Assembly (NCBI RefSeq): GCF_001039355.2
Contig: NW_019775771.1
Coordinates: forward strand, 62,001 to 126,000
Source of the DNA: Lingula anatina
Taxonomy: Eukaryota > Brachiopoda > Lingulata > Lingulida > Lingulidae
Direction: 5' to 3'
Length of the DNA: 64,000 bases
Below are positions 24,950-36,917 of this stretch, piece by piece. The position numbers were made by a program, and so were the translations under genes. The notes beneath the pieces were generated by a model. It saw nothing but the letters and a program-made list of their open reading frames with translations, was not told the DNA's origin and did not search any database. The first letter of the stretch is position 1, and every line of letters starts with the position of its first letter.

Positions 24950-26100
24950 ACCAATAAGCAAGCGCGTTACTTCAGAGTACGGCAGTGAGGGTTGTTTTTT
25001 ATTATGGCTTTAGTTGTCGAGAGGATTTTATTTATCGACTTATTTGGCAAGAATAAAAACGTGGATTTTATCAAACTTAGGATATATTAATATCTAATTT
25101 TGTAGCGCAAATGGTAATTACTCAACGATTCAAATGAATAAGAACCACGGATCGATAATCAACATAGCTCATTGCATTAGCGGTGCCAGCAGGTCAAGAT
25201 TTGGTCCACTTGATGCAATTTTATTTGGAAAATAAATTTTTTGTCTTCATAATTTGTGTCAAAACATTTTTGGTCCTGTGAAGTTTTAACACCTCTTTAA
25301 GCGAAGAGCCGTTATTGCAATGCTTGAAGGAATATCGACGAAAGTAGCGCCTACACTGATATATGTAGGCTAAGCTACAAGTTAGAAATATGAGTGTCTT
25401 CCTCGAGTCTATTTTAGCCTAAAATATGAAAAGGAAAATTCAGGTTAAATCCCGTAGGCCTATATTGACATAATGTTAGAGTATTTACTTGTAGACTTAT
25501 GTAGGCCTCCGGGTTTAGTTATTTTTGAATTTGACGCAATTTAGCCCTGAATTTGGATCTCACAAGAAGAAAAAATTATTCCTTCTTATATTATTGTTGT
25601 AGACTAGATAGGCCTATATAACATACATATAAGTCTATTAGGTCCTATGCATTTTGCAATACACACAAATAGCCGCAACATTAGCTTTTAGGCTAAAAAC
25701 AATATTTGAAAGATACAAAACACATCAAAACAGCTACAAAAATATGTTGTAGGATTGCAATAACGTAAGCTAGGTTAAAATGCGATAACGCATTTAACGA
25801 GTGAAAAAAAAAAAAAAAAAAAAAAAAACGCGTGATGTCGGAAAAATGCCCAAGTCTGGATTTAAAAATTTGGTGGCAGATATTTCATAGTCTTCTAAAG
25901 AGGAATAAACAGGGCTGTCTAAAACTAAAAAAGTGCGTGCACTACACTGTACATAGCACGGAACCTCGAATTTAGGACAGATTACGGCATATAGACCATA
26001 TAGACTGTTAGCAATCACTTCGTTAAGGCCTTTTAAAAATAGGCCCCTACTCCATCGATTTCGCTCGGGGTTTTGTATTTGCCTATCGTACACTAGCGTT
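24950..26100. other. Divergent intergenic region between TTLL4 and the P450 cluster
   Basis: The 3' part (about 25780-26100) is homologous to the 5' flank of the other P450 units: TGATGTCGGAAA, CCCAAGTCTGGAT and GGAATAAACAGGGCTGTC recur at 31290-31380 and 39170-39245. A 25-bp poly-A run lies at 25804-25828. No gene is seen. Confidence 0.6.
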
Positions 26101-26129
26101 GTATTTAAAGGTCGTTTTATGTAGTCTTT

Positions 26130-26549
26130 CGGGCTTTTTAGATCAAGGTGACAGCCAGGGCAGCCAGGCGTGCATTTTCAAACAGTCGAAGGGACGCTGC
26201 TGCTGCTCCTACTCACGCGCGGACATAAAAGTCCTGTGCTTTGATAACCTTGTGCGCCTATTCAAAGACACTGCTTGACGTCTAGGTGTGGTCGGGAGTA
26301 CCTTCTAACACGCAGTACATGTGAAAAATTGAACAAGCTACCGTGAGTGATCGACTAAAGTAAGCAGGCATTAAGTCGAGACAATTTGAAAATAGAGTGA
26401 TAAGGGGTGACCTTGGATAACCGCTGCTGGGCTCCGTTATATTTTACTGGTCACCGATCTCACTTCACACAACAAGGTCGCCATTTTCAGTCCCGGTTTA
26501 TTTGCACTTATACAGAGTAGGTCATAGTTGCAGTGCAGCCTTCGTTAGC
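26130..26549 (+). promoter_or_regulatory. P450 copy I conserved promoter and 5'UTR
   Basis: This block is shared by all four copies, beginning AGATCAAGGTGACAGCC and running to the start codon. It contains a TATA-like ACATAAAAG at about 26223-26231, then about 300 bp of probable 5'UTR. A GTCGCCATTTT motif (26477-26487), the complement of a YY1-type site, is kept in every copy. Start-site placement is inferred. Confidence 0.5.
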
Positions 26550-29292
26550 ATGGATTTCTTCATCCTACCGTCTTGGTTAGTTGTCGTGGTGGTTGTGGCC
26601 GTCCTGACCATCATCTATCTACACTACAGCAAGGACAACAGGCGGAAGTTTGGCCTACCTGGGCCACCTCCTTTGCCAGTGTTTGGGAACATGATAGATA
26701 TGTTTATGTACGGCTTTTGTGACTATGATCGTCATCTTATTAAGATGTACGGCAAGGTGGTTGCGCTGTCTACAGGTGTTTTGGGGAACTTTTTAGGGGA
26801 CATTGTGATCGCAGACACAGATATGTTAAAAGAGGTGATGGTGAAACAGGCTAGCATTTTCTCGGATCGGAACGCAGATCCGGACACAGTTGTGGCACCT
26901 ATGGATCAATCGGTCTTATCAGTGAGAGGTGAACATTGGAAACAGGCAAGTCAAATAAATCCTTTTTTCACCCGTAGCTGTCTCATTTAAGTTTACATAG
27001 TTTTATCACGGCTAGGTCGACCAATAACGTTTGATATCAGGGACCACAGACGATAATACTTATAGGTGGCGCTGGTTGTTTGTGTAAACAAACTGCCAAA
27101 GAAGTGCCTCTTCGAAAGCATGGCGCATTGCCACCGAGCGCAAGGGTATCGATTCCATAACTCTCTCGTACTCGCCCCATATAAAACACTGTAGCCTCTA
27201 TGTGATATCGATCGCTGTTCGCAATATGCAATGCTTTCGAGTTACAAAGCCCAGGCTTCTACCCATTTTTACATTGCATGCCACTTCGCAACTACAATGT
27301 ACTGCTCCGTGAACTGATCCGTGTTGACACATGACTAAGAGCAGCTGGTTCATGAATACTGTTTTGACGATCTAGAACAAGTTGAAAATAAATATCTTTA
27401 AGGTCAAACTATTTTATATAATTTTTAAAAGTCGGCATAGAGCGGTAAAATGAATTATGTGTCATATAAAAGAACAAATACAAATGTTTTCAACCAGTCT
27501 TTCATTTTTTTACCCATCTTCCCCTTCTTGTTGCCCATTCAGCCAATGTTATGAGGTCGAGTTCTATTGCGTACACAGTTTGTGTTTCCCATATTACACA
27601 TATCTGTGGTCCAAAATTCTATTACTTTGCCTACTTCACATGAACATTGATCTGTTTGGAAAAGAAAATTCTAAAATTAGCATTTAAACAGTATATTCTT
27701 GCCTAGCTCACTTATAATGTGACAAGTTTCAAGTTTCTTTTTTTAGTGTGTGAAAATCGAGTGGAGCTGCTTTTAACTCGTTTTTGAAAATGGCGTCTGA
27801 AAAAAATCACTTATGGTGTCACTAAAACAGGAATAACTTTTTTTAATTTAAATGAGACAGATCAAGATTTTTAACGGTGTATTCATACTAAGATATGTAG
27901 CTATCATGTCTGTGTATTTTTTTTTTTTTTTTTTTTTAGAAAAAACGTGTTAGCTCTACGTGTTTATTTTGATTAAAGAAACATTCTTGCAATAGGCCTA
28001 TTCAGTATGTGCGGTTTCTTGACTTGACTTTACTTTTTAAACAAAACGATCTTGCATATCATAAGTCAATGAGTCATTGATTACTGTAATTAAATATCAA
28101 TGAAATTTACTTAACAAAAAACCCACAATTATCGTTCTAGATGCGAAGCACGTTGACTCCAACGTTCAGTTCTGGGAAACTCCGACACATGGAGGCAATG
28201 ATTCTGAAGTGCGCCAACACCTTGATCAAGAACTTGAAGAAGAAAGCCGAAGCTAAAGAGAGTTTTGATAACTTAGTCTGGGGCTGCTACACGATGGACG
28301 TGATATGTGCTACAGCTTTTGGGATCGAGGTTGACTCATTGAATAACCCTAACCACCCCTATGTTACAAATGCCGAGCGTGCTAATAGTTTTAAAATGAC
28401 AGACCCCGCAGTGATTGGCTTTTTATTTTTTCCACGATTGATGAAAAAATTACAACACATTCTTCGCTACGTTCCCGGATTCCGTGGGGCATTAATGTCT
28501 TTCCTATTTTTTGGCAACGAAACAAAAAAGCTACTGAAAGAGAGAGAACAAGCCCAAGAGGGACACTACAACGATTTTCTACAGTTGATGCTCACCGCCC
28601 ATACCATGTCAGCAACCGAAATTGGGGACGACGAAAAGGAGGTTCAAAGTTGGAAGAAAAAATCTCTAACGACCGAGGAAATTGCCGGCAACGGGATGAT
28701 ATTCTTTAGTGCAGGGCATGGCACCACAAGTGATACCTTGGGGTTTACGACATATCTCTTAGCGGCCCACCCCGACGTCCAGCAACGACTCATCGAGGAG
28801 ATTGATGACGTTCTTCAAGGCACGGAACCCAGCTACGACAACGTGTCAAAGTTGACCTATCTAGAGCAGGTCTTAAACGAGGCAATGAGGCTGTATCCCG
28901 TAGGGTTTCGCGTAGATCGCGTCCCGAACCAAGACACCACAGTAAACGGGTTATTCATCCCCAAGGGGACATGCGTGATTATTCCGATCTACGCTATCCA
29001 CATGGATCCTGAAAAGTATCCAGACCCCGAGAAATTCGACCCAGAGCGATTCACACCGGAGGCCAAAGCAAAACGGAACCCCTACTGGTACATGCCCTTC
29101 GGAATGGGCCCCCGCAACTGTATTGGTATGCGTCTGGCCCTGCTGGAGATGAAGATTATCCTTGTGAAGGTCCTGCAGAACTTCACTTTGAAGACATGCG
29201 CGGAGACACAAATCCCACTGGTTCTCTCTACATCAAATCCAATGAAACCCGAAAAGCCAATAGTATTGAAAGTAGAGGGTAGAAATGCGTAA
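26550..29292 (+). CDS. Cytochrome P450, CYP3 clan, copy I
   Basis: Two exons, 26550-26945 and 28141-29292, encode 515 aa, the normal length for microsomal P450s. A membrane anchor (residues about 4-24) is followed by the hinge LPGPPPLPVFGN. The helix C motif W130-K-Q-M-R134 is rebuilt exactly across the splice junction. Also present are ExxR (E379-A-M-R382), PERF (433-436) and the haem-binding loop FGMGPRNCIG (ligand C459). These features and WKQMRSTLTPTFSSGKL place it in the CYP3 clan. The intron starts with GC (CAG then GCAAGT) and ends in AG. The I-helix reads AGHGTTS (323-329), with Gly where Asp or Glu is usual. Likely role: ER mono-oxygenase of lipophilic compounds, or a related rearrangement. 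The subfamily is unknown. Confidence 0.93.
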
Positions 29293-31540
29293 ATTGAATG
29301 CCATGTTTGTCAATAATGTTAATTTTTTTTCATTCGGAGGCACTCTATACGGGATTTCCCCACCAAAATGAATTTCCTTGGCCGTACCTGTAATTTGATT
29401 ATTTACTTGAACATGATTGGCCCTTCCTTTAGAATGGTATGTGTCTTCTCAGACCTTCACCGGGAATAGCCTACTTTTCACATCATAACACACAAAAAAA
29501 TTGCAGCCCTGTGTCGCGTGTAATACACACGTTGCGAGCTGTCAAATTACCTGACAATGTTTAAATAACAGGCACTTCAGATAAAATTTCATTTTTGGAT
29601 TTTTATCGTTTTGACTGTCTAAAATAAGGACGTGCAGGTTTCCCAAGATCGGACTGACTGTACGGAATTTTCAATCACGCGCAGAGTACCTTTAAACACG
29701 TAGGCCTACTTTTCCCATCATATTAAACTGTAAAAGTTGATTTTAAGCATCGTCTTTGAGTCAACATGGTAATGGATTTTTTTAAATTGCTTAGGGCAAC
29801 GATGTACTTCAATTTTGTTAAGGTGACCTTTAGATAAGCACTTGCTCATGCAGAATGTTATAGAATTGTATTTAATGTACTAAATGTATTTTATATAGGC
29901 TAATTGAACACCGTGAGAAAAACCAATGTTATCTTAGACTATGACGATTCCAACATTCTCACTACAATTTATACAAAAATTACTGACAGCAACATTTAAA
30001 AACAACGTACCAAGAAAAGCACAATTGCCATGTTTATCTCACGTTTTGTTTTTGTGTAGAATCTGTTGTCGTTACCCAGCTTTGGAAATTCCTATATAAC
30101 TAAGAGTGACATATATACGGATAGATACATATATTTTACACTTTAAATTTTGAATAGATGTAAGTTGGCTAATGTTTTATCCTATACGTTTATCAGATAT
30201 GTTTATGGAGTATAATATGAGGTAACAACTCCTGCTTCGGACTTGGGTACCTATTATACAGTGTTTATACAACCAAGAGTTGCATATTATGTTAGGATAA
30301 AGGCTGGCATATGTCTGTTCTACACTCTTGATTAAAATGTTTGTTCCACCTTTATTCTTATATAAATGATTGTATGGCAGCTTTAAACCGTTTTGAATAG
30401 TGTTTTTTTTTTTTTCATATGCCGAATTTTACATGACTTACTGGTAAGAAAAGCCAAAATACCTGTGAGGATATCCATATCTTATACCATTAGTTTAAAT
30501 TAACAACATTCGGCCATGTATCCCTTCATATATGGTTTTCTCAAAACGATTTCCATCGAAGTAAAGAATGGCAATAATATCAAGAGGTCACTGGGAGTCA
30601 CCAAATTTATACACATTTATGTAGCATCAGAACGTGCTTAAACGTGTTTAAAATGATGCTTATGTGGGGATAGTCATTGATCTCTATCCTTTACCAGCTA
30701 CGCCACAGATCAAACTTGAATAAGGGATACGGAGGAGACGAGAATTGATCAGAATTGTGCCGGAAGTGACGTGTAGTGGTGTAAGACGAGAAGCTGAGTG
30801 GTCATTTTTAGCTGGAGGTGATCGGGAGTAAAGACGTGGACTCTGAGAGAAAAGCATTTTTTCTTACGAAACGACAAGATAACAATTTATCTATATGCAG
30901 AGAATTCTTGTAGAAATAATTGGAGCATGATATGAAAACGAGTCACGGATTTTAAGGGTGAAAAATCGTGCTTAATTTGCTGTCAATTTGTTTTGAAATA
31001 TATGCGGCATCAACCGCTAGCGCGACAAAGAGCGTCAAGGGAAAAGAATTCCCGGGAGGCTATTAATCGTTGTCATGTGGAATGTATGTAATCTGTTATG
31101 CCCATATCTAAGTATTTTCCGGGTGTCTTTAAGTATGAGCTGCAATTATAACGATGTTTTAGAGTTTTTTGAAAGACCTTGTGAAAACCAGGAAGTAGTT
31201 GGCAACTGACAAACGAACCGTACCGATCCACGACTGTGGGTTGCAATAACGCAGGGTTTTGAAGTTACTCATTTAACGGAAGAAAAAACCGCGTGATGTC
31301 GGAAAGATGCCCAAGTCTGGATTAAAAATTTGGGGGCAGATTTTTCTTCTAAAAGGGAATAAACAGGGCTGTCTTAACTAAAAAAAAGAGTGGATGCACT
31401 GCACTGTAGCACGGAACCTCAAATTTAGGACAGATTACGCCATACTGTTAGCAATCACTTTGTTTAGGCTTCAAAATACTCCACCAATTTCGTTCAGGGT
31501 TTTGCATTTGCCTATCTTACACGAGCGTGGTATTTTCAGT
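29293..31540 (+). other. P450 unit I 3' flank and unit II 5' flank (duplicated DNA)
   Basis: Homologous to 36918-39290 after copy II; the first 1.4 kb is also homologous to the DNA after copies III and IV. It includes a short palindrome (GTGTATTACACG-like) near 29520 and an AT-rich 3'UTR-like zone. At 31018-31200 there is a short open stretch also found after copy II (38870-39072) that I could not assign. There is no independent gene. Confidence 0.6.
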
Positions 31541-31859
31541 CATTGTACACATGGTTTTAGTCCCGACCCGCATGTTCCGCCGGCTCCGCCGGCTCCTCTG
31601 GCTCCGCCGCCATCTCACCGTTACCGCTTCTCCTCCTAGACGGTAAGGGCCGCCATACCCATCTCTTGGATTTAGGTCACCTATAATCTCAACTCGTTCC
31701 ACGTAAAATTTGGGCTTTGTCGGTATTGGGGTCTAGGTGTGGCACTCATTGCAATACACCCTTGCTAATTATCTACCCTACGAAAGGAATTATGGGAAAA
31801 ATTTCTACAGACGGCTTTCCAAAAGTCATATGTGTAGATATCAAATATGCCCTTGGATT

Positions 31860-31872
31860 TGACCTTTGACCT
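31860..31872. promoter_or_regulatory. Perfect DR1 nuclear-receptor-type motif
   Basis: TGACCTTTGACCT equals two AGGTCA half-sites in direct repeat spaced by one base, the consensus for HNF4/RXR-type receptors. Another AAGGTCA half-site follows at about 31880. It lies in the Helitron-like element about 1.85 kb upstream of the copy II TATA-like sequence. Function is inferred. Confidence 0.4.
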
Positions 31873-32469
31873 TTCTTTCAAGGTCAAACGGGCCAAAATT
31901 TTCAAAAAAACGAATTTTTTTACGAAAAAAAAAATTATTTGCGCTGTTATTCAGACACCAGACAGACTTGACCAATAATATTATTGGAAAGTGTTACCCT
32001 TGGGGTCATCTTTCCTCTCCGTGAATTTGGGGTCAATCGGTGCATTTTTACGGGAGTAGCGGCCATTAGATACCGAAACTGAAAATTGTCTCTAATTCGG
32101 GAAACGTTAATGCTAGAGACCTATTCTTTTTTGCATTTTGTAGAGCATGTAAAGCCCAACACTGGAAGTGGTCTCCGTTTTTTTGTATTCCATACGGTTT
32201 TCAAGTTACGCTATATCAAAAAGTACATATTGGTGGTGAAAACAAAATGTGCAGTACGGTAATGGATAATAAATTTTGAACCCCGGAAAAATAAAACATA
32301 AGGCTTGGCGAGGCAGACAACTTGTGGTCAAAAATGACATTAATTCATCAAATTTGAACATCTGGAACTACAGAGCACCTCCCATTTCAAAAATTTTGAC
32401 CAAAATGACCTTTACTTTATTTTAATTAATTTTTTTCTATAGGAAATTTATGGCACATTATTGTAACTC

Positions 32470-33260
32470 CTAAATTATAACATTTAGTCCCTTATATCTC
32501 CAAAACTGGCAGAGATAGGTCCATAGTTACTATTGAAGTTGAATAGGAAGTCATATACAGGAAATCTTAATGTGACCTTGAAATTGACCTTTGACCTACT
32601 TTTCACCATGAACTGAATTTTGCAAATTTTCGTTCCCTTTTATCTCCAAAACTTGCAGAGATAGGTCCATAGTTACTATTGAACTTGAATAGGAAGTCAT
32701 ATACTGGCAATCTAAGTGTGACCTTAAAATTGACTTTTGACCTACTTTTAACCATGAACTGAACTTTGCAAATTTTTGTTCCCTTTTATCTCCAAAACTG
32801 GCAGAGATAGGGCCATAGTTACTATTACACTTGAATAGGAAGTCATATACTGGAAATCTAAGTGTGACCTTAAAATTGACTTTTGACCTACTTTTTACCA
32901 TGAACTGAACTTTGCATATTTTTGTTCCCTTTTATCTCCAAAACTGGCAGAGATAGGTCCATAGTTACTATTGAACTTGAATAGGAAGTCATATGCTGGC
33001 AATCTAAGTGTGACCTTGAACTTGACCTTTGACCTACTTTTCATCATGAATTGAACTTTGCAAATTTTCGTTCCCTTTCATCTCCAAAACTGGCAGAGAT
33101 AGGTCCATAGTTACTATTGAACATGAATAGGAAGTCATATACTGGCAATCTAAGTGTGACCTTAAAATTGACATTTGACCTACTTTTTCACCATGAACTG
33201 AGCTTTACGTATTTTCTTGCTCCCATATCTTCAAAACTAGCAGAGATGTGCCCATTGTTG
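32470..33260 (+). repeat. 146-bp minisatellite with a nuclear-receptor DR1-like site in each monomer
   Basis: About 5.4 monomers with a period of 146 bp; CCATAGTTAC recurs at 32521, 32667, 32813, 32959 and 33105 (one copy reads GGCCATAG). Each monomer holds a site at 32585, 32731, 32877, 33023 and 33169. Two are the perfect TGACCTTTGACCT, which is a DR1 repeat of AGGTCA; the other three differ by one base. The array lies inside the Helitron-like element. Confidence 0.9.
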
Positions 33261-33599
33261 CCCCTAGGTTTTCTCTTTTGTCAGCATATATGCACCACTG
33301 ACAACACATTTCAAGGAAAACCAATAGGCCTTTTGTCTAGAGAATCAAGGGAGTGATCAATGGCAGAAAAATGCAAGTCAATTCAAAAATCTTCTTGATT
33401 GTACCATTTTTAGTTATATATATATATTTTTTTTTTGCATATTTTGAGAACTCTTGTTGATTGCATTTTATAGAGCTTGTCAAGCACAAAACTGGTGATA
33501 GTGTCCCTTTTTGGAGGGGGGGTCCATACGAATGCCCTTACTCCAGCTGGTGGTTCAATATCCGGAGGCGGTATCGCCTCTCTGATCCTCTAGTTTTCT

Positions 33600-34017
33600 G
33601 TAGTTTTTCGGGTCTTTTAGATCAAGGTGACAGCCACGGAAGCCAGGCGTGCATTTTTCAAACAGTCTTAGGGACGCTGCTGCTGCTCCTACTCATGCGC
33701 AGACATTTAAAGTCCTGTGCTTTGATAACCTTGTGCGCCTATTCAAAGACACTGCTTGACTGCTTGACGTCTAGATGTGGTCGGCAGTTCAAGTAATTGA
33801 ACAAGCTACTGTGAGTGATCGACTAAAGTAAGCAGACATTAAGTCGAGACAATTTGTAAATAGAGTGATAAGGGGTGACCCTGGATAACTGCAGCTGGGC
33901 TCCGTTATAATTTACTGGTCACCGATCTCCCTTCACACAACAAGGTCGCCATTTTCAGTCCCGTTTTATTTGCACGTATACAGAGTAGGTCATAGTTGCA
34001 GTGCAGCCTTCGTTAGC
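33600..34017 (+). promoter_or_regulatory. P450 copy II conserved promoter and 5'UTR
   Basis: Homologous to the copy I block, with CATTTAAAG at about 33714-33722 in the TATA position. It begins seven bases after the Helitron-like end, so the minisatellite is placed directly upstream of an otherwise conserved promoter. Confidence 0.5.
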
Positions 34018-36917
34018 ATGGATTTCTTCATCCTGCCGTCCTGGTTAGTTGTCGTGGTGGTTGTGGCCGTCCTGACCATCATCTACCTTTACTACAGCAA
34101 GGACAACAGGCGGAAGTTTGGCCTTCCAGGACCACCTCCATTGCCAGTGTTTGGGAACACGATAGATATGTTTAAGTACGGCGTTTGTAACTTAGATCGT
34201 CATCTTATTAAGATGTACGGCAAGGTGGTCGCGTTGTCTACAGGTGTTTTTGGAAACTTTTTAGGGGACATTGTGATCGCAGACACAGACATGTTAAAAG
34301 AGGTGCTGGTGAAACAGGCTAGCATTTTCTCAGATCGGAATGCAGATCCGGACACAGTTGTGGCACCTATGGATCAGTCTGTGTTTTCAGTGAGAGGGGA
34401 ACACTGGAAACAGGCAAGTAAAATAAATCCTTTTTTTTTTCACCTGTAGCTGTCTCATTTTAGTTTACATAGTTTTATCACGGCTAGGTCGATCAATAAC
34501 GTTTGATATCAGGGACCACAGACGATAATACTTATAGGTGGCGCTAGTTGTTTGTGTAAACAAACTGCCAAAAAAGTGCCTCCTCGAAAGCATCGCGCAT
34601 CGCATAGAGCGCAGGCATGTCGATTCCATAATTCGCTCATACTCGCCCCATATAAAACATTGTAGCCTCTATGGGCGTATTCCCAGAGCGTTTAGATCTA
34701 TCTATCCCTGCGGGGAGTCTCACTAGATTACTGTCAGATAATCCGGCTTAAATGTCCGTACCGCCTACTACAAGCTGTAAAGGGTGATTAACTTTCGTGC
34801 CCGCTCGGCTGACAGCTAATTAGCGTGAACCCCCAGGGAGTTAGGTTGATCTAAAGTAGATCGATCTAATCTCTGGGAATGGGGTCTATGTGATATCGCT
34901 GTTCGCAATACGCAATGCTTTCGAGTTACAGAGCCCAGACTTCTACCCATTTTTACATTGCATGCCACTTCGCAACTACAATGTACTGCTCCGTGAACTG
35001 ATCCGTGTTGACACATGACTAAGAGCAGCTGGTTCTACCTCATGAACACTGTTTTGACTATCTAGAACAGGTTGAAAGTAAATATCTTTAAGGTCAAACT
35101 ATTTTATGTAATTTTAAAAAATCGGCATAGAGCGGTAAAATTAATTATGTGTCATATAAAAGAATAAATACAAATGTTTTCAACCTGTCTTTCAGATTTT
35201 TTTCCATCTTCCCCTTCTTGTTGCCCATTTAGCCAATGTTATGAGGTCAAGTTCTATTGCATACACTTTGTACACAGTTTGTGTTTCCCATATTACACAT
35301 ATCTGTGGTCCAAAATTCTATTACTTGGCCTACTTCACATAAACATTACTCTGTTTGAGAAAATATATATTCTTGCCTAAGTGGGTGAAAATCGAGTGGA
35401 GCTGCTTTTAACTCATTTTTGAAAATGGCGTCTGAAAAAATGACAAGTGTCACTTATGGTGTCACTAAAACCCGAATAACTTTTTTAATGAGACAGATCA
35501 AAATATTTAACAGTGTATTCATACTCAAATATGTAGCTATCATATCTGTGTATTTATTACAAAAAAAAAACAAAACGTGTTAGCCCTAGGTCTTTATTTT
35601 GATTGGAGAAACATGCTTGCAATAGGCCTATTCAGTATGTGCGGTTTCTTGACTTGACTTTTTAAACAAAACGATCTTGCATATCATAAGTCAATGAGAC
35701 ACCAATTACTGTGATTAAATATCAATGAAATTTACTTAACAAAAAACCCACAATTATCGTTCTAGATGCGAAGCACGTTGACTCCAACGTTCAGTTCTGG
35801 GAAACTCCGACACATGGAGGCAATGATTCTGAAGTGCGCCAACACCCTGATCAAGAACTTGAAGAAGAAAGCCGAAGCTAAAGAGAGTTTTGATAATTTA
35901 GTCTGGGGCTGCTACACGATGGACGTGATATGTGCTACAGGTTTTGGGATCGAGGTTGACTCATTGAATAACCCTAACCACCCCTATGTTACAAATGCCG
36001 AACGTGCTAATAGTTTTAAAATGACAGACCCCGCAGTGATTGGCTTTTTATTTTTTCCACGATTGATGAAAAAATTACAACACATTCTTCGCTACGTTCC
36101 CGGATTCCGTGGGGCATTAATGTCTTTCCTGTTTTTTGGCAACGAAACAAAAAAGCTACTGAAAGAGAGAGAACAAGCCCAAGAGGGACACTACAACGAT
36201 TTCCTGCAGTTGATGCTGACCGCCCATACCATGTCAGCAACCGAAATTGGGGACGACGAAAAGGAGGTTCAAAAATGGAAGAAAAAATCTCTAACGACGG
36301 AGGAAATTGCCGGCAACGGGATGTTATTCTTTAGTGCAGGGCATGGCACCGCTAGTGATACCTTAGGGTTTACGACATATCTCCTAGCGGCCCACCCCGA
36401 CGTCCAGCAACGACTCATTGAGGAGATTGATGACGTACTTCAAGGCACAGAACCCAACTACGATAACGTGTCAAAGTTGACCTATCTTGAGCAGGTCTTG
36501 AACGAGGCAATGAGGCTGTATCCGGTAGGGTTTCGCGTAGATCGCGTCCCGAACCAAGACACCACAGTTAACGGGTTATTCCTCCCCAAGGGGACATGCG
36601 TGATTATTCCGATCTACGCTATCCACATGGATCCTGAAAAGTATCCAGACCCCGAGAAATTCGACCCAGAGCGATTCACACCGGAGGCCAAAGCAAAACG
36701 GAACCCCTACTGGTACATGCCCTTCGGAATGGGCCCCCGCAACTGTATTGGTATGCGTCTGGCCCTGCTCGAGATGAAGATTATCCTTGTGAAGGTCCTG
36801 CAGAACTTCACGTTGAAGACATGTGCGGAGACACAAATACCACTGGTTCTATCTACATCAAATCCAATGAAACCCGAAAAGCCAATAGTATTGAAAGTTG
36901 AGGACAGGAATGCGTAA
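34018..36917 (+). CDS. Cytochrome P450, CYP3 clan, copy II
   Basis: Exons 34018-34413 and 35766-36917 encode 515 aa with no disabling change. The architecture and motifs are as in copy I: anchor, LPGPPPLPVFGN hinge, WKQMR across the intron, EAMR, PERF, FGMGPRNCIG. The intron again begins GCAAGT and ends AG. Exon 2 differs from copy I at about seven residues, including A-to-G in ICATGFGIE and T-to-A in the I-helix, which reads AGHGTAS. Exon 1 changes cluster at NTIDMFKYGVCNLDRH. The upstream Helitron-like insertion is unique to this copy. The intron (1352 bp) contains one family B MITE. Confidence 0.92.
34674..34884 (+). mobile_element. MITE family B, copy 1 (P450 II intron)
   Basis: A 211-bp insertion absent from the copy I intron, flanked by the 6-bp duplication TCTATG (34668-34673 and 34885-34890). 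Inverted ends are ATTCCCAGAG and CTCTGGGAAT, with nested TAGATCGATC-type motifs. It is non-coding. Confidence 0.8.

Larger units (their letters stand above)
31543..33593 (+). mobile_element. Helitron-like insertion upstream of P450 copy II
   Basis: Compared with the empty sites in units III and IV (TCA then TTTTCTGTAG at about 41291), unit II carries about 2051 extra bp inserted exactly between A and T with no target duplication. The 3' end is CTAG (33590-33593). Nine bases before it is a perfect hairpin, stem GAGGCG/CGCCTC with loop GTAT (33565-33580). Both are hallmarks of Helitron 3' termini. The 5' end reads TTGTACAC, not the canonical TC. No RepHel protein is encoded, so it would be non-autonomous. 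It carries a GC-rich stretch near 31575-31610 and the 146-bp minisatellite. Confidence 0.7.

Noticed and set aside
26502-26549. Sixteen extra N-terminal residues before the P450 start
   Set aside because: This in-frame extension begins at TTG, not ATG, and places polar residues before the membrane anchor. The ATG at 26550, giving MDFFILPSW, is the normal P450 N-terminus.
30999-31200. Possible coding fragment repeated after P450 I and II (also 38860-39072)
   Set aside because: Frames differ between the two copies through indels and no family match was recognised. It is kept only as duplicated flank.
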